From an uncultured Saprospiraceae bacterium (GTDB lineage Bacteria > Bacteroidota > Bacteroidia > Chitinophagales > Saprospiraceae): a DNA stretch of 63,657 bases. Shown piece after piece: positions 7,038 through 15,469 of the stretch. The position numbers and the translations under genes are program-made. The stretch's first letter is position 1, and each line of letters opens with the position of its first letter. Below the pieces are notes generated by a model. The model saw only the letters and a program-made list of their open reading frames with translations. It was not told the DNA's origin and did no database searches. Location: the NCBI GenBank assembly GCA_938015415.1, contig CALLPK010000007.1:1-63657 (forward strand), in the 5' to 3' direction.

Positions 7038-8999
7038 ATGTCTCTGCCCAAGGTCTCTTTTGGTCGCCTAACCCCTGCACTTCGTAAAGAAGTCTTCCTC
7101 TTTATCGTCTTACTGAATATTCTACCCTCGGTCCGAAGTCTTATTTTTTATGGCCTTTTTGGATTCCCTATTTATACCCAAAACTTTCGGGTCACCGAGC
7201 CTTTTTTTCTGCAGGTACTCATGATCGCTACGGGGCTTGGCGTACTCGCAATTATCACCAGTATTATTGGTCATAAGAATCGTCAGATCATTGGTCTCCT
7301 CCCCGTTTTCTTTCCCTTTATATTTGCTTTGTCCGTTAAATGGGGAATGCCGGATGTTGATGAGGCTGGTAATTTAAGTCCGTTGGTTTACGCTTTTTAT
7401 GGGTCTACCCAAATTGCCTTTTTATATTTTATCAGCCACGGCAGGTTACGTTCTATTTCTTTTCTATCTATTTTATTAATTATTTTTCTCTGGTCTGGAT
7501 TATTAGAGACCTTGTTATTTCTATTGTATGCCCTCCTGTTTCGTTTTTTATATTATGCCACAAAACAGAATATTGAAATTTTTAAAAACACTGGCTTCTT
7601 AGAAATTTTAAAATTACTCGGCAAGACTTTTTTATATTGGTGCCCGTTGCTCTTACTCATCATTCCTGGTACAATTATCACGAATAAAATTTACCAATCT
7701 GGAATGGATGCGGTCTATCGCCACAGCTTTGTGGTTTCTACTGATTCCGAAAAAAAATACGAAATTCCTCAATTTGAAAAAGACTTACATGCCTCAATGG
7801 ATCAACAAACCCAGGAGCTCTACCACGATATCAACGAGCAGGAAAAAGCCATGATCAAAGAAGCAAAAAAAACTGGAAAGGTTCCCAAAGACATGGTTAA
7901 AAGGTTTGGAGACGAAATTCCAACAGATTTAAAAAAGATATCAAACGGCTTCAAACAAGAAGACTGTAGCTTTTTAGGTGTAAAATGTGAGGTTAAAAAC
8001 TGGACCAAACGCGAACTCAATAAAACCTATAAAAGTCTTCGAAAAAAATCGCTAAAAAGCCTCGACATTCAGGCAACTGAAAAAGGGACAGCAGGCGCCG
8101 AACAGGCCATCGCAGCCATTCAGGCAACCGCTAACCGTGCTTGCGAAGAACTGGAAAACATCAATCAGAAAACCCAAAAATCCATCTCTTTTATTTTTTG
8201 GTCTATTTTGTTATTAAGTATTACAATGGATATTTTATTGGGCCTTATCATCCTGAAAAGTTTTATGTACGTATTCGCGCGCGTCGCTTTTTCCAACGAC
8301 ACGGAGCACTACGTTACCTTTATGAAAAGTGACGCGAAGCCCTCTACGGGCAGCATTCGTAAAATGGGTAATCAATATATCATTCCAGCCGAAGAAACCA
8401 ATAACTATTTCGTGTCCCGTGCTTACGAACCCAGCGGTAGAGCACCAAAAATTTCACTACCACAAATTACCAAAGCAATCCTGGCCAGAATTTTTACCCG
8501 CAACTATTTAATGAATAAAATTGTGATGGATAAACGGGACGAACCTGTTTACTTTCGAAGTATCGGCAGTCAGGAATTTGTAGAATGGGAACTACAAGAA
8601 GGGGAAGAAGTTATTTTTCATTTTTCTAATTTTGTGGGAATGAGTACCGGCCTTCAACTCTCTGCTATTATTAGTTTAAGACTTAGTTCATTACTCATGG
8701 GACGTATTATTTTTACCTCTGCCAAAGGGCCCGGAAAAATAATTTTGCTTACACAGGGAAAACCTTCAGTTACCGGAGACCCCAAAGCAGAAGCGAGTGT
8801 GGCCACCAGCCGAATTCTGGCCTGGGACAAAAATGCCCGTTTTCACGTTGAATCCGAACTAAATTTTTTCGACGTATTTTTGAGTGGAATTTATTTAAAG
8901 AAAAAGCCGGAAGACCTCGTACTTATCGACGCAGATGCCCGGGGAAAAGCCAAATCTGGCATTGCACAATTTATCAAACATTTTTTACTACCAATTTAG
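7038..8999 (+). CDS. Polytopic membrane protein with AIM24-like C-terminal region
   Basis: A 653-aa protein not recognised as a named family. Residues about 15-220 carry roughly six hydrophobic helices. Residues about 230-390 are charged and helical (lysine/glutamate rich, possible coiled coil), followed by another membrane helix pair near 390-425. The C-terminal part (about 523-653) has GEEVIFHFSNF..., a long hydrophobic stretch, GPGKIILLTQGKP and a beta-rich end. This resembles AIM24-family proteins, where a G-x-G-x-(I/V)-x-L-x-T/Q segment is characteristic. The assignment is inference. The start ATG at 7038 is used; an ATG at 7030 is in another frame. The EamA gene follows 47 nt downstream. 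Confidence 0.7.
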   Translation: MSLPKVSFGRLTPALRKEVFLFIVLLNILPSVRSLIFYGLFGFPIYTQNFRVTEPFFLQVLMIATGLGVLAIITSIIGHKNRQIIGLLPVFFPFIFALSVKWGMPDVDEAGNLSPLVYAFYGSTQIAFLYFISHGRLRSISFLSILLIIFLWSGLLETLLFLLYALLFRFLYYATKQNIEIFKNTGFLEILKLLGKTFLYWCPLLLLIIPGTIITNKIYQSGMDAVYRHSFVVSTDSEKKYEIPQFEKDLHASMDQQTQELYHDINEQEKAMIKEAKKTGKVPKDMVKRFGDEIPTDLKKISNGFKQEDCSFLGVKCEVKNWTKRELNKTYKSLRKKSLKSLDIQATEKGTAGAEQAIAAIQATANRACEELENINQKTQKSISFIFWSILLLSITMDILLGLIILKSFMYVFARVAFSNDTEHYVTFMKSDAKPSTGSIRKMGNQYIIPAEETNNYFVSRAYEPSGRAPKISLPQITKAILARIFTRNYLMNKIVMDKRDEPVYFRSIGSQEFVEWELQEGEEVIFHFSNFVGMSTGLQLSAIISLRLSSLLMGRIIFTSAKGPGKIILLTQGKPSVTGDPKAEASVATSRILAWDKNARFHVESELNFFDVFLSGIYLKKKPEDLVLIDADARGKAKSGIAQFIKHFLLPI

Positions 9000-9046
9000 G
9001 TGACCTTTTCCAAAATATTCCGGTATCTTCGTTGTAACAAATTCCT

Positions 9047-9892
9047 ATGATTACAAGAGGTATTCTCTACATTTTGATCGCTACCCTTTCCTTTGCCGTG
9101 ATGAATATCATGGCCAAAGATATCAGTAACCTTCCAGCTTTACAGGTGGTCTTCTTTCGGACCTTTGGTACTTTTATTTTTATTTTTCCCTACATGGTGT
9201 ATAAAAAAATTCCTATCGTTGGACAGCAACCAAGATTTTTGATATTGAGAGGAGTAGTGGGCGTAATTTCGCTCTCTACTTTTTTTCTGGTCATTCAGCG
9301 AATTCCGTTAGGTTCAGCTATCTCGATTCGTTATCTGGGTCCTATCTTCGGAGCGATGCTCGCCGCCTATTTTCTAAAAGAAAAAATAAATAAAGGGCAG
9401 TGGTTTAGTTTTATGATTGCGTTTGTCGGAGTGATTGTCTTGAAAGGATTTGATTTACGGATTGATTTTATCAGTCTTGGTCTTGCGCTGACATCAGCCA
9501 TGACGGTAGGAATGGTATTTGTCCTCATCCGCTATCTCGGGGCACGAGAGCATTATCTGACGATCATTAATTATTTTATGATAATCTCTATGCTGGTAGC
9601 GATTTGCTCTTTTCCCTTCTGGCAGATGCCCGTCGGAAGGGAGTGGTTTTCCGTGGTATTAATTGGAATATTTGGACTGATTGGCCAAGTGTTTATGACC
9701 CGTGCTTTCCAACTGGAAGAAGCGAGCGTTCTGGCTCCTTTTAAATACATGGAACTGATTTACGCCCTGATTTTGGGATTTTTCTTTTTTGGAGAAACGT
9801 ATCAAATCCTGGCTTTTGCAGGAATTGCACTGATCCTCACAGGTATGTTACTAAACGTTTTTGCTAAAAATAAGACCAAAAAAATCCAATAA
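9047..9892 (+). CDS. EamA/DMT-family transporter
   Basis: A 281-aa inner-membrane protein with about ten helices arranged as two EamA halves. The first half starts ITRGILYILIATLSFAVMN and has the typical FFRTFGTF turn; the second ends FFFGETYQILAFAGIALIL. DMT carriers of this group export amino acids, nucleosides or other metabolites; the substrate cannot be told. It follows the AIM24-like gene by 47 nt, with a TATCTTCG near-match to the Bacteroidota -7 box in the gap. A hairpin overlapping its stop ends the transcript. Confidence 0.9.
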   Translation: MITRGILYILIATLSFAVMNIMAKDISNLPALQVVFFRTFGTFIFIFPYMVYKKIPIVGQQPRFLILRGVVGVISLSTFFLVIQRIPLGSAISIRYLGPIFGAMLAAYFLKEKINKGQWFSFMIAFVGVIVLKGFDLRIDFISLGLALTSAMTVGMVFVLIRYLGAREHYLTIINYFMIISMLVAICSFPFWQMPVGREWFSVVLIGIFGLIGQVFMTRAFQLEEASVLAPFKYMELIYALILGFFFFGETYQILAFAGIALILTGMLLNVFAKNKTKKIQ

Positions 9893-9912
9893 CACTTTAG
9901 CGTTATTGGATT
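9883..9912. terminator. Hairpin terminator shared by converging genes
   Basis: AATCCAATAAC (9883-9893) pairs with GTTATTGGATT (9902-9912), an 11-bp stem with an 8-nt loop that includes the stop codon of the EamA gene. On the minus strand the stem is followed by a run of seven T (plus-strand A at 9878-9884), so it is strongest for transcripts coming from the small membrane gene at 9941-10108. On the plus strand no clear T run follows. Confidence 0.7.
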
Positions 9913-9940
9913 ATGGACCTTTGACAAAAGTCAGCTATTT

Positions 9941-10126
<186 letters not shown>

Positions 10127-10306
10127 TTAAATAAAGTAATAGTAAGAACCTGAAATGTTCTTTATCTGCCTCTTCAGCAGCCTTTATTCTTAAAAAGAAT
10201 CAAGTCTATAAATGTTCATTTATTTTTAAATAAAAAAATAGAACTGAAGTAAACTTGCTTAGGGTATATATCACTATTCACATGAATCATAAATCCAAAT
10301 AAATGC

Positions 10307-12607
10307 TTACTTGGATAAAACAGGTGCCTGTGCCCCACAAACTACTGTAGTCCGAGCCCCAAAAGAAAAGTAACTATTGGCAGGATCAGGAATCAATACG
10401 GTAGCAAGTACATTTAGTATATTATTCATTTGTATTTCGGTAGTTCCCCCATTCGTAAAATCTCCATCATCATCCACTAGTAGATAGTAAAACCCATCAG
10501 AACCTGGAGGCAAAGTTGGAAAAGTATAAAGCGGATTGGTTAACGATAAAAAGAGTTGAACATTCGTAATATCAAGAGATTCCGTAAAACGCCATACCCG
10601 GTCTACCCGACTGTAATCAAACCCGGGGATATTCACTGCCGCGTTATTCCAGGTGGTATTTTCGGCGGCTCCGTCGTTACCCCACATTAAGTAAGCACCA
10701 TCACTTATCGTTCCGGGATTTGCCTGATTACTGGCGGCAATACTTCCTTTTCCCACCGCTACTACCGCTTCGGGTTCGACCGATTCAGATTGCTTTTGGT
10801 ATAAGCCAGCACAGTCATCGCGACCAATTCCCGCAATCGTATTTGCGTATCCGTCGTTAATATCTTTTTTGACAGTTCCCGTAGAGGAAACATAATCATG
10901 ATTTAAGGTGATTCCATATTTAACCGCCAGATAAGAATTTACTTTTTGCTTATCCAAAGCGGATAAAGAATCAGTATAAACAATGACCTCCGAAATATTT
11001 CCATCAAAAATTCGTCCTCCATCATTACTTAAAAAAACACTGGCCGATTTACGACCGATAGATACGGGGCCTCTGAAATTAGTAGCTCCAGTCAGGTAAG
11101 TACTATCTTCGTTTACTTCGGAAGCAGTCAACTGAGCAATGGTCACGGGGATAGCCGCCAGTTCCGTTCCATTGCGAAAGAAATACTGAAAATCATCAAA
11201 GTCAACTTCAAATTCAATCAGAGCTGGTTCGTCTCCTTCACTATGAAATAATTCAGTATTAGTTCCTCCATTGGAATTATTGGTATACATTCCGTAATCA
11301 TTATTGGAATAAATCATTCCGTATCCGCCGTTGGCAGCAAGACCGAAATCAAAAATATGATTATCCGTTTCAGAATCAATATTAGGATCACAAACAATGA
11401 AGACGTGTAGTCCTTCCTTGTCCGCAAAAATATAGTCGGATCCTAAATGCAGGCCATCCGAAAAATCATCGGTGTAGTCTCCGTCAAAATCAATTCCGGG
11501 ATTATAATTAATGGCCGTTTCGCTATAAACTGGCCAATCCGTGGCATTAATGTCCGCGTTGGCAGCATATCCATTGACCGATTCATCCAGCCAGCTCGTT
11601 ACATTACTACCATTCGTGGTCGTATTCGTTCCCGCATCCGCTTTAAGCCATAATTGCATATCCGCCTGGACACCTCCCGGAAAAGGCTCATCTACTCGGC
11701 CATCGCCATTATCATCGGTACTATTATTACAAATTTCTTCCGGGCCACAAGCTGTGCAACTGGTAAAAATTACGCCAGGGCCAAGCGTGCCATTATTTAT
11801 ATCAATATAAGGTAAAGTGGCGGGTGGTGTAAAATCTACAAACCCAATGTCACCGCTTATATTTCCGCTAGAAAAGTTAGTACTACTTCCATAAACAAAG
11901 ATGTCTCCGCAGGTAGTCCCAGTAATATCACCACTGTTATTAAATTCGTCCGCCGTCAGACAACCTCCTGAGACCGTCCCAACTGAGCTGTTCGTAAAAG
12001 TAGCATAAGTCACCGCTGTCATTTCCCCACTATTTGTCCATTGGTTTCGAATGTCAAAATTATTGGCATCCAGCGTTCCTGAATTATCGATAATGGAACT
12101 AGAAGTACCAATAAAATCTCCGGCAACCGAAATATTTCCAGCATTAGTTAAATTTCCTCCTAAATTGAAATATCCAGTAATATTTGTGGTTCCAATATTA
12201 TTTAATAATACACCTAACAAAACATCTAGACTCCCAGTATTCATGGTCCCATAATTATTAATGGTTAATCCATGAGCAAGGTTTAGCGTATTATTATTGG
12301 TGAATATACCGTAGTTGTCAAATACTCCGTTGGGACTCGCAGAGGAGGTAATGATCGAAAAGGTCTGACTTGCCGTAGCGCAGTTCTGCAGTGTTCCACC
12401 GTATAAAAATACCGTACCGGTAAAATCAGCGCCTGCTTCTAAACATATATTTTCTCCTACATTAACAGTATAACTCCCTGCATCAACTCCTGTAATTGTA
12501 TAGGTACAACTTACTCCGGGGCATTGCCCATAGACGGTCTGTACCATACATAGTAGCATAAAGGACAGAAAGCAATGAATTTTTATTAGAAACTGATTGA
12601 TTGGCAT
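10307..12607 (-). CDS. Secreted LamG-like/DUF8202-type protein
   Basis: A 766-aa exported protein. A signal peptide covers about residues 1-28 (cleavage after VYGQ). Residues about 30-290 are Asn/Thr/Gly-rich short repeats of the type N-x-G-x-(I/L)-x-N, as in beta-helix adhesins. A Ca-binding-like DDNGDGRVDEP motif is followed by a LamG/concanavalin-like domain (QLWLKADAGTNT..., about 320-570) and then a segment with NTIAGIGRDD...LMWGND (about 590-680) seen in DUF8202-type surface proteins. The C-terminus stops at ...VVCGAQAPVLSK and has no recognisable type IX sorting domain, so the protein may be shortened. It is not clearly in an operon. Confidence 0.75.
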   Translation of the reverse strand: MPINQFLIKIHCFLSFMLLCMVQTVYGQCPGVSCTYTITGVDAGSYTVNVGENICLEAGADFTGTVFLYGGTLQNCATASQTFSIITSSASPNGVFDNYGIFTNNNTLNLAHGLTINNYGTMNTGSLDVLLGVLLNNIGTTNITGYFNLGGNLTNAGNISVAGDFIGTSSSIIDNSGTLDANNFDIRNQWTNSGEMTAVTYATFTNSSVGTVSGGCLTADEFNNSGDITGTTCGDIFVYGSSTNFSSGNISGDIGFVDFTPPATLPYIDINNGTLGPGVIFTSCTACGPEEICNNSTDDNGDGRVDEPFPGGVQADMQLWLKADAGTNTTTNGSNVTSWLDESVNGYAANADINATDWPVYSETAINYNPGIDFDGDYTDDFSDGLHLGSDYIFADKEGLHVFIVCDPNIDSETDNHIFDFGLAANGGYGMIYSNNDYGMYTNNSNGGTNTELFHSEGDEPALIEFEVDFDDFQYFFRNGTELAAIPVTIAQLTASEVNEDSTYLTGATNFRGPVSIGRKSASVFLSNDGGRIFDGNISEVIVYTDSLSALDKQKVNSYLAVKYGITLNHDYVSSTGTVKKDINDGYANTIAGIGRDDCAGLYQKQSESVEPEAVVAVGKGSIAASNQANPGTISDGAYLMWGNDGAAENTTWNNAAVNIPGFDYSRVDRVWRFTESLDITNVQLFLSLTNPLYTFPTLPPGSDGFYYLLVDDDGDFTNGGTTEIQMNNILNVLATVLIPDPANSYFSFGARTTVVCGAQAPVLSK

Positions 12608-12794
12608 TGTTTTTTTTTATAGCAGATTTTCAAACCATAAGTCAAATCTGGCGATATTTAACGGGAATCCTTTGACTTCAATTTTAACTCGACTTAAGCC
12701 AAAATTTACAACTAGCTTTTAGCATTTGACTATTTTTTGCCTAAAACGTGAATCACCTTTATGTATAGCTATAATTATGCCAAGGAAAGAAGCT

Positions 12795-13970
12795 CTAAAT
12801 ACGTTGCATAAACCCGATGATCGCTCCCAATCCCAATACTACGTAGATCCAGGTTCCGGGAAAAACACCGGTCAACCAGGTGAGTAACTGAATGCTGATA
12901 ATTGTAATAAAAAATCCAATACAATTGACCAGGGTGAGTGCCGTACCTTTAATTTCCGGGGGAGCATTATTCGCTACCAGCGTAGAAAAAAGGGGAGAAT
13001 CTGCAATGACAACCATTCCCCAAAAGAAAAGAAATATAATAAAGGCGGGAAAGGGAGTATAAAAAAAGCAGGGAGATAAAAAACAACACGCGCCCGATAG
13101 CCCCAATGATATCCGGGCAGTTTTGGCAGTCCCCAATTTTAGGGAAAGTTGGCCACTTAATACACAGGCCAATCCACCGATCGCAATTATCCAAAAAGAC
13201 CACCACGAAATATTTATATTCGTTCCGGTGTGTAACTTTTCGTAGGTGGCCAGCATCACCGGAACAAACGCCCAAAAAGCATACAGCTCCCACATGTGCC
13301 CAAAATAACCAATAGCGGCTGCCCTGAATTTTGGAAAACGAAAAATCTCAAAAATAGCTCGTCCATTCATCCGCTGCCCCACTTTGCGATAAGGTCCGTC
13401 CGGAACCAATAACCACATTATTAATCCACCAAAAACAGCTAACCCAGAAGTAGTAATTATGACCGATCGCCACGATAAACTATCGCTGGTTATTACTTTA
13501 AGTAAATGAGGGAATGCAGTTCCAATGACCAGGGCACCTACCAGAAAACCCAGGGATCGACCCAACTTTTCCGCAAAATAATCCGCAGAAATTTTCATTC
13601 CTACCGGATAAATTCCCGCCAGAAAAAATCCGGTTGTAAATCTTAAAACCAATAAACTTCCGAAGGTATTACCCGACCAGACCATACCCAAATTTGCTAA
13701 CGCACCAATAAGAGCACAAAATATAAAAACCAAAGAAGGAGAGAAACGGTCTGCCAGGGAATACCAGGCAAACAATAGCGTACCACTAATAAAACCAAAT
13801 TGTACAGCGGAGGTCAGCCCGCCTAATGCCCGCGGAGAAAGGTTAAAGTCTGTGATTAGGTTGTCCATCACGCCGTTACTGGCAAACCAAAGAGCGGTAC
13901 AACAAAACTGAGCCACTACGATGATCGGAAGGATGTAAAAGGCAGGGATTTTGGTTTGAGTAATCGACAT
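12795..13970 (-). CDS. Major facilitator superfamily transporter
   Basis: About 391 aa with 12 hydrophobic helices. The N-terminal ALWFASNGVMDNL and the loop ADRFSPSLVFI between helices 2 and 3 are usual MFS features. The frame is open back to an ATG at 14000, but the ATG at 13970 (MSITQTKIPAF) gives a more usual short cytosolic N-terminus, so it is chosen. The substrate is unknown. It reads in the same direction as the haloperoxidase-like gene upstream (gap about 85 nt). A drug or metabolite exporter is as likely as an importer. Confidence 0.88.
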   Translation of the reverse strand: MSITQTKIPAFYILPIIVVAQFCCTALWFASNGVMDNLITDFNLSPRALGGLTSAVQFGFISGTLLFAWYSLADRFSPSLVFIFCALIGALANLGMVWSGNTFGSLLVLRFTTGFFLAGIYPVGMKISADYFAEKLGRSLGFLVGALVIGTAFPHLLKVITSDSLSWRSVIITTSGLAVFGGLIMWLLVPDGPYRKVGQRMNGRAIFEIFRFPKFRAAAIGYFGHMWELYAFWAFVPVMLATYEKLHTGTNINISWWSFWIIAIGGLACVLSGQLSLKLGTAKTARISLGLSGACCFLSPCFFYTPFPAFIIFLFFWGMVVIADSPLFSTLVANNAPPEIKGTALTLVNCIGFFITIISIQLLTWLTGVFPGTWIYVVLGLGAIIGFMQRI

Positions 13971-14054
13971 AATTCTAAGACAAACGATGATTCCCAACAA
14001 ATGATACCTTCCGTCGGAGTGAAATATTATTTCAGACTTAAAGATAGATCAAAT

Positions 14055-15401
14055 CTATTTTTTCATCTCCAGATTGTCCGTTATAAACTTCCCTACTTTT
14101 CTCCCTTGATCTACACCGTATTCAATCGCAGGCCGGTAATGAATCCCTCCGTAAAGCCGACTAATGGCTGCCTCGTCTGAAGCCGCTAAAAACGAGTCAA
14201 AGGAACGTGGTGGCAACCCATATTCTACCTCTGTACTATCCACAAAAGAGAAGGTGGGACCCAATTTATCGGTCAGAATAACGGCAGCAGCGGTAGAAAT
14301 AACCGAATGGCCACTGGTATGTTCCGGGAAAGGAGGTGTTTGCAAAAGTGGTAACCAGGATTCGTCAAAAGAACCATTGATAACTGTTTCGGGCCGTGTC
14401 AGACTACTCCGATATTTTTCGTCCCAACAACTAATAAAACCATCAAAAAGTGCAATCGAAACCATCGTATATATCTCGGCAGAAGCCATCATATCCAGAT
14501 TTGCCTGGCGCGTAGCCGTTCGGGTGATTCCCATCCAATGGCCGCCGGGCGTAATTTTTTTAGTCGCATACATTACGTGTCCAACCGTATGACTTACGTA
14601 CGGATTGCAATCCCAAAAACTAGCAATTTCAATTTGTTCTTCGTTCGCATTTTTTACTACGTCGTATACTTCCATCAATTCTTTGTAAAATTGACTCCCC
14701 TTTTGCATATCAAATTTGGTAGGAGGCAGCGGCTTAAATTGTCTTGCCGAGTCCAGCACCATCGGTCTGATTTTGTTCCAGTGTGGTTCTATCCCATCCA
14801 TGTAGCCGGGGGGAGTGGGTGTCCAACGGCCCGGCTCGTCCTCTACGGCAAAGCGGGGATAAGTTCTGGTTTGTTTATATAAATCGCCATCGCTCCATTT
14901 CATAATATGCGCACTCATCGCATCTCCGTAAGCAATGGAGCGATCGTAAATATCTTTAGGAACGTTCATCGCTGCGTATTCCGCGTATATTTCATTTCTG
15001 AATTCTTCCATTTTTTGTTCTGAAAAAATAAAATTTTGCGCTGTTTTCAAAAAGGCTTCAATAGCGGCGATTTCAAAATTATAGGTTTGATCCGCGGCTG
15101 GTTCAGGTCCGGGTTTTAATTCGTTCAACTGTCCGGCCAGCGTTTTGTACTCCGGATGTCCATGCCGCAAAACTTCGTAAGTTGCCACCAGTGGATAAAC
15201 ATAATTTCGACTCGCTACTGGCGGAGAAAAAATATCGTGTACAATTACATCCGTCAGTTTCTTAACAGAACGATCCAGCAATATCGGATTACGGGTCGCT
15301 TCCTCATCGTAGGTTTTAGGCGCTCCGGATTCTTGTGGGTTGTTACAAGCAGTAATTACTAAAACCAAAATGATCAACAGATATCCAGGCAAACGATTCA
15401 T
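14055..15401 (-). CDS. Vanadium-dependent haloperoxidase/PAP2-like lipoprotein
   Basis: A 448-aa protein with an N-terminal hydrophobic segment ending in the lipobox VITAC (Cys19), so a lipoprotein. The C-terminal half has the three conserved phosphate/vanadate-binding motifs of the PAP2/haloperoxidase superfamily: KYRSSLTRP, TSGHS with His365, and SRLYGGIHY with His421. Spacing (56 residues between the two His) fits bacterial vanadium-haloperoxidase-like proteins. These bind vanadate and oxidise halides with H2O2, or act as phosphatases; sequence alone does not separate the two. An exported GH65 gene lies just upstream on the same strand. Confidence 0.85.
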   Translation of the reverse strand: MNRLPGYLLIILVLVITACNNPQESGAPKTYDEEATRNPILLDRSVKKLTDVIVHDIFSPPVASRNYVYPLVATYEVLRHGHPEYKTLAGQLNELKPGPEPAADQTYNFEIAAIEAFLKTAQNFIFSEQKMEEFRNEIYAEYAAMNVPKDIYDRSIAYGDAMSAHIMKWSDGDLYKQTRTYPRFAVEDEPGRWTPTPPGYMDGIEPHWNKIRPMVLDSARQFKPLPPTKFDMQKGSQFYKELMEVYDVVKNANEEQIEIASFWDCNPYVSHTVGHVMYATKKITPGGHWMGITRTATRQANLDMMASAEIYTMVSIALFDGFISCWDEKYRSSLTRPETVINGSFDESWLPLLQTPPFPEHTSGHSVISTAAAVILTDKLGPTFSFVDSTEVEYGLPPRSFDSFLAASDEAAISRLYGGIHYRPAIEYGVDQGRKVGKFITDNLEMKK

Positions 15402-15415
15402 ATCTTTTTTTTATA

Positions 15416-15423
15416 CAAAACTA
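15416..15423 (-). promoter_or_regulatory. Candidate -7 box upstream of the haloperoxidase-like gene
   Basis: On the minus strand this reads TAGTTTTG, fitting the Bacteroidota TAnnTTTG box, 15 nt before the start codon at 15401. The implied leader is very short. No clear TTG -33 box is at the usual distance, so the call is weak. Confidence 0.35.
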
Positions 15424-15469
15424 CGAAACTATCCTTTGTAAAGTCGTTAATTTTGGTCAAACAGAGACC

